Assembly (NCBI RefSeq): GCF_009933255.1
Contig: NZ_MAEI01000042.1
Location: 1-12,374, forward strand
Direction of reading: 5' to 3'
Length of the DNA stretch: 12,374 bases
Source: Enterococcus diestrammenae
Lineage (GTDB): Bacteria > Bacillota > Bacilli > Lactobacillales > Enterococcaceae
Made by a program: the position numbers and the translations under genes. Below the pieces are notes generated by a model, which was given only the letters and a program-made list of their open reading frames with translations, did no database searches and had not been told where the DNA came from. The first letter of the stretch is position 1. Every line of letters begins with the position of its first letter. This document shows positions 7,159 through 12,360 of this stretch, in pieces.

Positions 7159-7422
7159 ATGCAAAAAAGTCTACTCACCTTCGCCAATACCCATTTTGCA
7201 ATCAAGGCTGAGACTGTTTTGGAAGCCGCCGGTATCGTCGTGGCTCCGATGCCTTTACCGGTGAAACTCGGTGGCAATCTTTGTGGTATTTGCTTACGGA
7301 TTCCAGCTGCGGAAACGGTCGTTGCAGTGGAGCGACTGGAAGCCGCGGCAGCCCCACCGGCCGACGTGTATCAAATCGTTGAAACTGCTGGCGGAAAGGA
7401 GTATGTGCCATGGACATCTTAA
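7159..7422 (+). CDS. DUF3343 putative Se/S carrier-like small protein
   Basis: This is an 87-aa protein of the DUF3343 (putative Se/S carrier-like) family. The start MQKSLLTFANTHFAIKAETVLEAAGI and the PMPLPVKLGGNLCGICLRIP core are characteristic. C42 and C45 form a CGIC motif that could carry sulfur or selenium. A longer frame opens 132 bases upstream inside yedF, but a GAGGGTGG binding site just before the ATG at 7159 and the family start fix the short form. It begins 10 bases after yedF, and its last 13 bases overlap the yqeC start, implying translational coupling. Function in the family is unproven; the operon suggests a step between SelD and the hydroxylase. Confidence 0.85.
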   Translation: MQKSLLTFANTHFAIKAETVLEAAGIVVAPMPLPVKLGGNLCGICLRIPAAETVVAVERLEAAAAPPADVYQIVETAGGKEYVPWTS

Positions 7423-8171
7423 GTCGTTGTTTTCCTGCAGCGAATCAGCAAGTAATCGCGGTGGTTGGCTCCGGGGGCAAGAGTAGCCTTTGTCAGTATT
7501 TGGCAGCAGCCTGGCGCAAGATGGGCAAGAAGGTCTTAATGAGCACTACGACCAAAATCCTTCTTCCGTCAAATAGCCAATATGACCGCCTGGTGACTGG
7601 GGATTTTTCCCAGTTGGCCCAAGCCACGGCTGGGATTACCATCGCAGGTGTCCCCATGATGCAAGACCAGCAGCAAAAGCTCACGATGCCTGACGAAGCC
7701 TTATTGACAAAGGCCTTTTCTGCTTATGATCAGGTGCTACTGGAAGCAGATGGTTCCCGTCAATTGCCCTTGAAAGGTTGGGGACCCCATGAGCCAGTGA
7801 TTTTACCACAAACGACCGGAGTGCTGGCGGTCTTGCCCCTTTTGCCACTGGGGACACCCCTTACCCAACAAGTGGTGCATCGTTTGCCGTTATTTTTGAC
7901 CATGACAGGAGCAAAGGCGGGCGATCCCTTGAGCCCCAGTCATTACCGGCAAATCATCGCTGGTAGCGGTGGCCTTTTGGAAAAAGCCGGCAAGGTACCG
8001 CTAACTATTTTTTTCAATCAAGTAGAGTCAAAAGCAGCCTTACAACAGGCTGAGGATATCTTGACAGGCTTGGCACCTGAGATACGTGCTTCTTTGGCGG
8101 CAGTCGTCGCCGGGAGTGTCCAGCAAGAAAAAGGAGTGATCTTGTGGCAACGATCAAGGAAACAATCGTAG
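7410..8171 (+). CDS. yqeC: Selenium cofactor biosynthesis protein YqeC
   Basis: This 253-aa protein matches the YqeC family linked to selenium-dependent molybdenum hydroxylases. It opens with a P-loop-like VVGSGGKSSL at residues 18-27 after a short N-terminal segment. A strand with STTTKI and a conserved LLEADGSRQLPLKGW region follow, suggesting nucleotide-dependent chemistry in the cytoplasm. The precise reaction is not established. The binding site AAAGGAG is 8 bases before the ATG, inside the end of the DUF3343 gene. The 3' end overlaps yqeB by 28 bases, so these three small genes are tightly coupled and probably made in fixed ratio. Confidence 0.88.
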   Translation: MDILSRCFPAANQQVIAVVGSGGKSSLCQYLAAAWRKMGKKVLMSTTTKILLPSNSQYDRLVTGDFSQLAQATAGITIAGVPMMQDQQQKLTMPDEALLTKAFSAYDQVLLEADGSRQLPLKGWGPHEPVILPQTTGVLAVLPLLPLGTPLTQQVVHRLPLFLTMTGAKAGDPLSPSHYRQIIAGSGGLLEKAGKVPLTIFFNQVESKAALQQAEDILTGLAPEIRASLAAVVAGSVQQEKGVILWQRSRKQS

Positions 8172-8962
8172 CCGTTCGTGGTGGAGGGGATCTAGCTACG
8201 GGGGTGATCCAAAAATTTCAACGAGCCGGCTTCAAAGTTGTGATCTTGGAGACGTCCCAGCCATTGGCTATTCGGCGGACGGTTTCTTTGTGTTCAGCGG
8301 TTTATGAAGGCCAGTATCAGGTGGAAGAGCTGATTGCTCGCAAAGTTGCTACTCCTATAGACTGCGAAGAAATCTGGTCTCAAGGGAAGATTCCGTTACT
8401 GATTGATCCAGAAGGGACTAGCTTGCCTCAGTTGCGGCCGACGATTTTGGTGGATGCCATCATCGCCAAACGCAATCTTGGAACGCAGAAAACGATGGCG
8501 CCAGTGACGATTGGGCTGGGACCAGACTTTACCGCCCCCACGGATGTAGATGTCGCCATCGAAACGATGCGGGGTCACCGTTTAGGCCGTCTAATCTTTT
8601 CTGGCAGCCCGATGCCCAACACTGGTGTTCCTGGGATTTTAGGAGGGAAAAGTCGCGAGCGGGTGATTCATTCCCCGCAAGCTGGTGTAGTGAAGCATCT
8701 TCATCAGATTGGTGATCAGGTAACCCAAGGAGAAGTTTTGTTTTATGTAGGGGATACGCCAGTGTTTTCGCCATTGACAGGGACTTTGCGAGGACTGATT
8801 CAAGAAGGTCTGACCATTTCCAAAGGCTTGAAGGTGGGGGATGTGGATCCACGTAGCCCGGAAGAGGTGGATTATCTGACCATTTCAGACAAAGCACGGG
8901 CCCTTGGTGGTGCTGCCCTTGAAGCTGCGTTGTGGGGCATGACACAAAAAAATCTTTGGTAA
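8144..8962 (+). CDS. yqeB: Selenium-dependent molybdenum hydroxylase system protein YqeB
   Basis: This 272-aa protein is of the YqeB family, which phylogenetically tracks the selenium-dependent molybdenum hydroxylase trait. It starts at GTG with AAAGGAG 8 bases upstream, inside yqeC. The N-terminal part has a Rossmann-like VRGGGDLATGV at 11-21 followed by a strand KVVILETSQPLAIRRTVSLCSAVYEG containing a cysteine. The middle contains the conserved GLGPDFTAPTDVDVAIETMRGHRLGR. The C-terminal part (HSPQAGVVKHLHQIGDQVTQGEVLFYVG) looks like a small lipoyl/biotinyl-type beta barrel or XdhC-like accessory fold. The exact role is unknown. It is the last gene of the operon; no good terminator follows, so read-through toward the next gene is possible. 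Confidence 0.88.
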   Translation: MATIKETIVAVRGGGDLATGVIQKFQRAGFKVVILETSQPLAIRRTVSLCSAVYEGQYQVEELIARKVATPIDCEEIWSQGKIPLLIDPEGTSLPQLRPTILVDAIIAKRNLGTQKTMAPVTIGLGPDFTAPTDVDVAIETMRGHRLGRLIFSGSPMPNTGVPGILGGKSRERVIHSPQAGVVKHLHQIGDQVTQGEVLFYVGDTPVFSPLTGTLRGLIQEGLTISKGLKVGDVDPRSPEEVDYLTISDKARALGGAALEAALWGMTQKNLW

Positions 8963-8988
8963 TTTTGCTATAGGAAGGCGCCTGAAGA

Positions 8989-9017
8989 TTGCGGGATTTG
9001 TTTACTAGTGCTATGAT
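8989..9017 (+). promoter_or_regulatory. Promoter of the methionine sulfoxide reductase gene
   Basis: TTGCGG (8989-8994) and TATGAT (9012-9017) are 17 bases apart, and TG one base before the -10 makes it an extended -10 promoter. It allows expression independent of the upstream operon. Confidence 0.65.
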
Positions 9018-9059
9018 AAAAAATTAGAATCCCTGTTTATCTTAAAAGGAGCGAATGTC

Positions 9060-9533
9060 ATGAGCTGGACTACAGAAGCAAAAAAAGCCGCGTATGAATT
9101 GTTATTATTGCAACAAAAAGGACTGTTGGAAGCGGAAAGTAATTGGTTGGCCAACTTAGCCAATTCCTCAGCACTTCTCAATGAAACCCTGAAGGAAACC
9201 GTGTTTGCCGGTTATTATCTCTTTGACGGGGAAGAGCTCATCTTGGGGCCTTTTCAAGGACGAGTATCTTGCACCCGGATCAAACTCGGTAAAGGGGTTT
9301 GCGGAGAAAGCGCAGCGACTCAGCAAACCTTAATCGTCCCCAACGTCAAAGAACATGCCAACTATATTTCCTGCGATGGGGCGGCCATGAGCGAGATTGT
9401 CGTTCCGATGGTAAAAGCTGGCGAGCTTGTGGGGGTTTTGGATATCGATGCCGGTGTCTTTGATATGTATGATGAAGTGGACCAACAGTTTTTGGAAGAA
9501 TATGTACAACTGTTGCTAGCTAGTAAAGCCTAG
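9060..9533 (+). CDS. Free methionine-(R)-sulfoxide reductase (GAF-domain fRMsr)
   Basis: This enzyme reduces free methionine-R-sulfoxide, repairing oxidised methionine in the cytoplasm using thioredoxin. The 157-aa protein is a single GAF domain after an N-terminal helix. The signature GPFQGRVSCTRIKLGKGVCG and NYISCDGAAMSEIVVP carry three cysteines at C71, C81 and C105. Their spacing (10 and 24) equals that of Cys84, Cys94 and Cys118 of the E. coli enzyme, so the catalytic and resolving residues are all present. LVGVLDIDAG is the usual GAF strand. AAAGGAG precedes the ATG. It has its own promoter and terminator and is only a neighbour of the selenium operon. A GAF sensor role is unlikely given the intact cysteines. 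Confidence 0.92.
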   Translation: MSWTTEAKKAAYELLLLQQKGLLEAESNWLANLANSSALLNETLKETVFAGYYLFDGEELILGPFQGRVSCTRIKLGKGVCGESAATQQTLIVPNVKEHANYISCDGAAMSEIVVPMVKAGELVGVLDIDAGVFDMYDEVDQQFLEEYVQLLLASKA

Positions 9534-9540
9534 CGCAAGG

Positions 9541-9574
9541 AAAGTCTCTGTCAATTTGTGGCAGAGGCTTTTTT
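9541..9574 (+). terminator. Rho-independent terminator after the fRMsr gene
   Basis: AAAGTCTCTGTC (9541-9552) pairs with GGCAGAGGCTTT (9560-9571) with two G-T wobbles and a 7-base loop, followed by further T residues. The wobbles are valid for plus-strand RNA. Confidence 0.85.
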
Positions 9575-9669
9575 GAATAGTTTTCCTTTGAACAGGGGTG
9601 GTTTATAAAAAAAATTAATGATAGTTTAATAAAAATGTGAAAACGAATATAATTTGATGAATAAAAACG

Positions 9670-9698
9670 TTGACAGTGCTTGGGAGGCGTGCTATCAT
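9670..9698 (+). promoter_or_regulatory. Near-consensus promoter of the 75-aa gene
   Basis: A perfect -35 TTGACA (9670-9675) and TATCAT (9693-9698) are separated by 17 bases, 37 bases before the ATG. It is the strongest-looking promoter in the window. Confidence 0.75.
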
Positions 9699-9734
9699 AA
9701 AATTACAAAATGATTAGATATAGGGGAGAATACT

Positions 9735-9962
9735 ATGGACAGTGAGAGCATCCAGCTAGGTCAAGCCTACGAATGTAAACCAGTGGGACTTAAGCGTAAA
9801 GTTATCGGAGAAGTCATTCGAAAGATGGAAAATTGTGTGGTTGTCAGTGTCAATCGCTATGATTATGTCGATCATGATGAAATCCAAGAACGTTGTGGCA
9901 ATGTCGTGGTTCGCTATGAGGAAGTTTATGGCAAAGCATTAGCTTGTTGCTTCTTTAGCTGA
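9735..9962 (+). CDS. Unrecognised 75-aa cysteine-containing small protein
   Basis: I do not recognise this protein. It is 75 aa long, mixed-charge and probably cytoplasmic, with alternating hydrophobic stretches (KVIGEVIRKMENCVVVSVNRYDYVD and NVVVRYEEVYG) that suggest a small beta-rich fold. It has five cysteines, two adjacent near the end (ALACCFFS). There is no signal peptide or membrane segment. A GGGGAG binding site lies 7 bases before the ATG, a near-consensus promoter lies upstream and a terminator about 90 bases downstream. So it is a complete monocistronic unit and very likely a real, well-expressed gene. It sits between the fRMsr gene and the structured region; no functional link to either can be shown. 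Confidence 0.75.
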   Translation: MDSESIQLGQAYECKPVGLKRKVIGEVIRKMENCVVVSVNRYDYVDHDEIQERCGNVVVRYEEVYGKALACCFFS

Positions 9963-10054
9963 TTCTGATCATTTTGTAGACGTTGATCGTCTAAGTTCGG
10001 CAGGGGGAAAATGAAAAAGACAGCGAGAAAACAGGACTTGTTGTTGAATGGGGA

Positions 10055-10085
10055 GGCAGTCGTTGGTTACGACTGTCTATTTTTA
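10055..10085 (+). terminator. Terminator after the 75-aa gene
   Basis: GGCAGTCGT (10055-10063) and ACGACTGTC (10069-10077) form a 9-bp stem with a 5-base loop, followed by TATTTTTA. One G-T wobble is valid for the plus strand. It most likely ends the transcript of the small gene at 9735. Confidence 0.7.
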
Positions 10086-10173
10086 TGGATATAGAATTTA
10101 TAAAAATTTAAGCCCTAAAAAAGTTTGATGTATCAGGAATCAAATGGCCTATCGTGCCTACCTTGTGATGCCC

Positions 10174-10375
10174 GAAAAAGGTGAGATTTAGCGACCTAGG
10201 AATTGGGTTGACGGTAGCTAGACCGGCAAAAGCCAAACGAAAAATCTGTTTGTCTTTTACCTTGCGCATTCAAACTTAGAGTAAGTGGTGCAAGCACCAC
10301 AACTCTAAGTAATTCATTACGCATCTTTAGAGCTACTGTCAATCCAATTCTACTCTGCTAAATCTCACCTTTTTC
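10174..10375 (+). repeat. Imperfect palindrome A, 202 bp, with two internal hairpins
   Basis: The outer helix is a perfect 19-bp repeat, GAAAAAGGTGAGATTTAGC (10174-10192) with its complement at 10357-10375. After a small internal loop, 10199-10219 pairs with 10331-10351 (21 bp with three G-T wobbles: 10199/10351, 10207/10343, 10213/10337). Inside are two hairpins. In one, AAAAGCCAAAC near 10229-10239 pairs with GTTTGTCTTTT near 10248-10258, with one mismatch. The other is a very stable bipartite hairpin of ACTTAGAGT and GTGGTGC facing GCACCAC and ACTCTAAGT (10274-10310). The overall shape is a three-way junction. The outer 3' arm ends in CCTTTTTC, like a terminator. Confidence 0.85.
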
Positions 10376-10448
10376 ACGGTACATATGCTACCCTACAAGA
10401 AAATAATTTGCTGGATTTACGAAGTAAAGGAATAAATCGCTTATCGAT

Positions 10449-10650
10449 AAAACAGGACAGACTTGCTGGAGTAGAATCTCTCGGGTAGTAGTGTCAAGGA
10501 TGTCTGAGGGCTAAAGGAGCATATCGCATACAGTTCATCTAAGCAGAGTTCGCTAAGATGAGCTAGCAAAATGACAATTACTCTTTAGTTAGCATTTAAC
10601 GGTCCCACTACAACCCGAGGGATTCTCCGGAAGCCAGTCTGTCCTGTTTT
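10449..10650 (+). repeat. Imperfect palindrome B, 202 bp, with internal branches
   Basis: The outer helix is AAAACAGGACAGACT (10449-10463) with its complement at 10636-10650. After an internal loop, 10473-10493 pairs with 10606-10626 (one U-G wobble at 10479/10620 and one A-A mismatch). The core contains a 12-bp hairpin, 10533-10544 with 10552-10563, and a weaker pairing of GGCTAAAGGAG with CTCTTTAGTTAGC. The element has the same length as palindrome A and lies 73 bases after it. Its 3' arm is followed by TTTTTCTT, so the whole hairpin could end a plus-strand transcript. Confidence 0.8.
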
Positions 10651-10661
10651 TCTTGTATCCA

Positions 10662-10706
10662 AAAAAAGCGCCAAAACCCTTTACCTAAAAGGATTTTAAC
10701 GCTTAG
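10662..10706 (-). terminator. Intrinsic terminator on the minus strand, native to ssrA
   Basis: On the minus strand, AAGCGTTAAAATCCTTT pairs with AAAGGGTTTTGGCGCTT across a short loop and is followed by a T-run. Three T-G wobbles are valid only for minus-strand RNA, so this hairpin serves transcripts coming from the right. It lies about 25 bases beyond the ssrA 3' end, where the terminator of tmRNA is expected. Confidence 0.8.
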
Positions 10707-10720
10707 TCAAAAGTGGTAAA

Positions 10721-10757
10721 AACTACCAATGGAGCTGGCGGGAGTCTATTGGTAGTT
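10721..10757 (-). terminator. Inverted repeat across the att junction, possible integrase-transcript terminator
   Basis: AACTACCAAT (10721-10730) and ATTGGTAGTT (10748-10757) are a perfect 10-bp inverted repeat flanking the 17-bp ssrA tail. One arm lies in host DNA and the other in the island. On the minus strand the hairpin is followed by TTTTT, so it could end integrase mRNA. It could instead serve as inverted binding sites for the recombinase. Confidence 0.5.
10730..10746 (-). other. Attachment-site core: 3' tail of tmRNA (ssrA) left by island integration
   Basis: The minus strand reads GACTCCCGCCAGCTCCA, equal to the T-stem 3' strand and acceptor stem 3' strand of bacterial tmRNA (the E. 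coli gene ends in CCCGCCAGCTCCACCA). Upstream of it on the same strand the expected GGGTTC of the T-loop arm is absent; sequence of the integrase-bearing element begins instead. Downstream lies a terminator. This is the pattern left when an element integrates into the 3' end of ssrA: the displaced tail stays with the host terminator, and the complete gene is rebuilt at the other end. CCA is not encoded here. A tRNA with the same T-arm and acceptor is the alternative. Confidence 0.7.
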
Positions 10758-10780
10758 GATATACCGGGGATTATCCGATA

Positions 10781-10804
10781 TTGCTTACGTTTTTGCTTAC
10801 GTTT
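10781..10804. repeat. Tandem 12-bp direct repeat between att core and integrase
   Basis: TTGCTTACGTTT occurs twice in perfect tandem (10781-10792, 10793-10804). Short direct repeats beside the core are typical arm-type sites for the N-terminal domain of tyrosine recombinases, so these are probable integrase arm sites. Confidence 0.6.
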
Positions 10805-10807
10805 AAT

Positions 10808-11950
10808 CTAAAAATCAATAAAATTATCAAACTCATTTGCTAACTTTTCTTTCGATGCTTTTGAGATATGAGCATAGACATTCATAGTGGTCCCGATGTC
10901 TTCATGACCAAGTCTGTATTGGATATCTTTGAGTGAGGCGCCCATTTCGATTAGTAAGCTGGCATGAGTGTGACGGAAGCCGTGGGTAGTGATTCTTTTT
11001 AATTTCTTCTCAGAAGTTCTGCCCATTTCGTCCTGTACGTCTAAGAGCCATTTTCTTGGTGTGTCCATGCTCATGATATCAAGTGGCTCTACGGCGTTCT
11101 CATGGCCAAATATGAGGTAGTCATTTGTGGGCGGTTCGATAAATGATTTCCATTCTAATAAACTATCCAAAGTCTTAGAATCCACAGAAATGATGCGAGT
11201 GGAACCGACAGTTTTGGTTTCATCAATTTTTAATCCGGTATCATCACGACTGACGGCCTTGTTGATATCAATGACAGCTTTGTCAAAGTCAATGTCGTTC
11301 CAGGTCAGTGCCAGCGCCTCTTGCTTGCGCATACCAGTCATGGCAAGCAGACGAAACAGGGCTTTTGCCTTTGGTTGTCCAACGCGATCTAGAGATTCCA
11401 AAAAAAGTTTTAGTTCGTCTTTCTCATAAAAGGCATCGTCTTCTTTTTTCTTCTTTTTAGCTTTTGGTTTAATAATCGCATCTGCTGGGTTTCTGTCAAT
11501 GAGTCCAAAACGAACAGCATATTTGAAAACTAGACCAGTATAGTTCATGAACTTGGCAGCAGATGCATACTTTTTTGACCAGGTGTCCATTTGCCTTTGG
11601 AGCATGAGGGGAGTAATCTCGTTTATGTAAAAATCGCCAAATACATCCAGAACCTGGTTCTTGAATATCCGTTTAGTTTTGAGGAGAGTAGATCCTCGGA
11701 CTGTTTTTTCGTACTCGGTCAGCCATTGCTTGTAGACCTCTCGATAGGTTTTAGGTTTCTCGGATTCCGTAAGTCCTTCTGCGTATTCGGTCTGCAACCT
11801 AGCTTCGGCAATCTTTGCTTCTTTTTGCGTTTTAAATCCACGTCTCATTGCACGGTCTTGCTTGCCTGTTAATTCATTCACGCCTAGATACGTTTGGAAA
11901 AGCCAGCGTTTTTCACCTTTGCTAGTTACATATTGTTTAAAAGTAGCCAA
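10808..11950 (-). CDS. int: Tyrosine-recombinase (phage-type) integrase of an ssrA-inserted element
   Basis: This is a site-specific recombinase that integrates and excises its element. From the TTG start the protein has 380 aa and begins MATFKQYVTSKGEKRW, the usual start of the AP2-like arm-binding domain (about 1-50). A SAM-like core-binding domain (about 60-160) and the catalytic domain follow. Catalytic residues are visible as arginine in MTGMRKQEAL, HxxR in HGFRHTHAS, histidine in YRLGHEDIGTT and the nucleophile tyrosine in MNVYAHIS, so it should be active. The ATG at 11959 overlaps the AAAGGA binding site and the upstream frame to 12034 has no binding site, so TTG at 11950 is chosen. 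It lies 60 bases from the ssrA-tail core and tandem repeats, its likely substrates. Confidence 0.93.
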   Translation of the reverse strand: MATFKQYVTSKGEKRWLFQTYLGVNELTGKQDRAMRRGFKTQKEAKIAEARLQTEYAEGLTESEKPKTYREVYKQWLTEYEKTVRGSTLLKTKRIFKNQVLDVFGDFYINEITPLMLQRQMDTWSKKYASAAKFMNYTGLVFKYAVRFGLIDRNPADAIIKPKAKKKKKEDDAFYEKDELKLFLESLDRVGQPKAKALFRLLAMTGMRKQEALALTWNDIDFDKAVIDINKAVSRDDTGLKIDETKTVGSTRIISVDSKTLDSLLEWKSFIEPPTNDYLIFGHENAVEPLDIMSMDTPRKWLLDVQDEMGRTSEKKLKRITTHGFRHTHASLLIEMGASLKDIQYRLGHEDIGTTMNVYAHISKASKEKLANEFDNFIDF

Positions 11951-11958
11951 TTGAATCA

Positions 11959-11964
11959 TCCTTT
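11959..11964 (-). promoter_or_regulatory. Ribosome binding site that selects the TTG start of int
   Basis: AAAGGA on the minus strand (11964-11959) is 8 bases before the TTG at 11950. The in-frame ATG at 11959 begins within the motif and cannot use it. Confidence 0.65.
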
Positions 11965-11992
11965 CTGGTCTGATACAATAGGCAATATAAAG

Positions 11993-12059
11993 AAGCCTGT
12001 GTACCAGGTTTTTTTGTTTGACGGCACATCCCACCGCTCGCCAAAGTAGGGGATGTGCC
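11993..12059. promoter_or_regulatory. Two hairpins between int and the divergent cargo gene
   Basis: AAGCCTG/CAGGTTT (11993-11999 with 12005-12011) is followed by a T-run on the plus strand and looks like a small terminator. GGCACATCCC (12023-12032) pairs perfectly with GGGATGTGCC (12050-12059), a 10-bp dyad with a 17-base gap. Both lie in the roughly 160-base divergent region upstream of int and could terminate transcription into the island or act as operator or excisionase sites. Which of these applies cannot be decided from sequence. Confidence 0.4.
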
Positions 12060-12077
12060 TAATTTTATTGATTGGTA

Positions 12078-12086
12078 TGTTACAAT
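12078..12086 (+). promoter_or_regulatory. Extended -10 promoter for the 66-aa gene
   Basis: TG-T-TACAAT at 12078-12086 is an extended -10 element. No good -35 is seen at the usual distance. Transcription would start about 15 bases before the ATG. Confidence 0.4.
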
Positions 12087-12108
12087 TATGTTAAAGGTGG
12101 TGTCTCCA

Positions 12109-12309
12109 ATGGAATTATCAAAGCCTGTCAAGGCAGTTAAGAAACCCATTCCTGTAACAGCTCAGCAAGTCACAAAGCGAACTGTTGTCCAAACGATAGA
12201 AGGTCCTCTTACAGCTCAGCCTGGTGATTGGATAATTACGGGTGTAGAAGGAGAGCAATGGCCAGTGAAAAGGGAAATTTTTGAAAAAACATATACAATA
12301 AAAGATTAA
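12109..12309 (+). CDS. Phage-type small protein with PGDWIITGVEGEQWPVK motif
   Basis: This 66-aa protein has a segment KKPIPVTAQQ followed by PGDWIITGVEGEQWPVKREIFEKTYT. This is the conserved part of a small phage and island protein family, typically KKPV-type start and PGDWIIxGVxGExYPxKPDIFEKTY, whose function is unknown. The upstream ATG at 12055 is in frame, but AGGTGG 8 bases before the ATG at 12109 marks that as the start. The N-terminus is basic (MELSKPVKAVKKP). It diverges from int and supports a phage-derived origin for the island. The family assignment is from the motif, so moderate certainty. Confidence 0.7.
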   Translation: MELSKPVKAVKKPIPVTAQQVTKRTVVQTIEGPLTAQPGDWIITGVEGEQWPVKREIFEKTYTIKD

Positions 12310-12318
12310 TTACTTCGG

Positions 12319-12360
12319 GCGTACCTTTGTCTTTTCGGCAATAGGTGCGCTTCTTTGTTT
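12319..12360 (+). terminator. Terminator after the 66-aa gene
   Basis: GCGTACCT (12319-12326) pairs with AGGTGCGC (12343-12350), with one T-G wobble, followed by TTCTTTGTTT. A further TGCCCA/TGGGCA dyad follows at the window edge (12360-12374) and is cut off there. Confidence 0.6.

Larger units (their letters stand above)
10105..10657 (+). ncRNA. Candidate large structured non-coding RNA (about 550 nt)
   Basis: The stretch has no convincing reading frame but is packed with nested inverted repeats: two 202-bp imperfect palindromes (10174-10375 and 10449-10650), a 10-bp helix enclosing the second (TACAAGAAAA 10394-10403 with TTTTCTTGTA 10648-10657), and a small hairpin TTTAC-GAA-GTAAA at 10416-10428. 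All five G-T pairs I found inside the long stems and the inner hairpin of B are wobbles when read as plus-strand RNA and would be A-C mismatches on the minus strand, indicating a plus-strand transcript under structural selection. A TATAAA at 10099-10104 could be a -10 but has a poor -35. Known large RNA classes of this size near tRNA or tmRNA genes (ROOL, GOLLD) are worth testing; I cannot identify one. A pair of MITE-like DNA repeats is the main alternative. Confidence 0.45.

Noticed and set aside
9060..9533. GAF-domain signalling sensor
   Set aside because: The three cysteines with the exact spacing of free methionine-R-sulfoxide reductase make an enzyme far more likely.
10011..10094. A 27-codon frame (MKKTARKQDLLLNG...) with AGGGGG 4 bases before its ATG
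   Set aside because: It runs through the terminator hairpin at 10055-10085, is very short and has no recognisable features. The spacing is tight. A leader-type peptide cannot be excluded, but support is too thin to list it as a gene.
10174..10375. 6S RNA, suggested by the roughly 200-nt length of each palindrome
   Set aside because: 6S RNA has one long rod with a central bubble. These elements have branched cores with extra hairpins and occur as a pair.
10100..10720. CRISPR array or attC-type repeats in the palindrome-rich region
   Set aside because: The repeats are inverted and nested, not regularly spaced direct repeats, and no cas or integron integrase gene is present.
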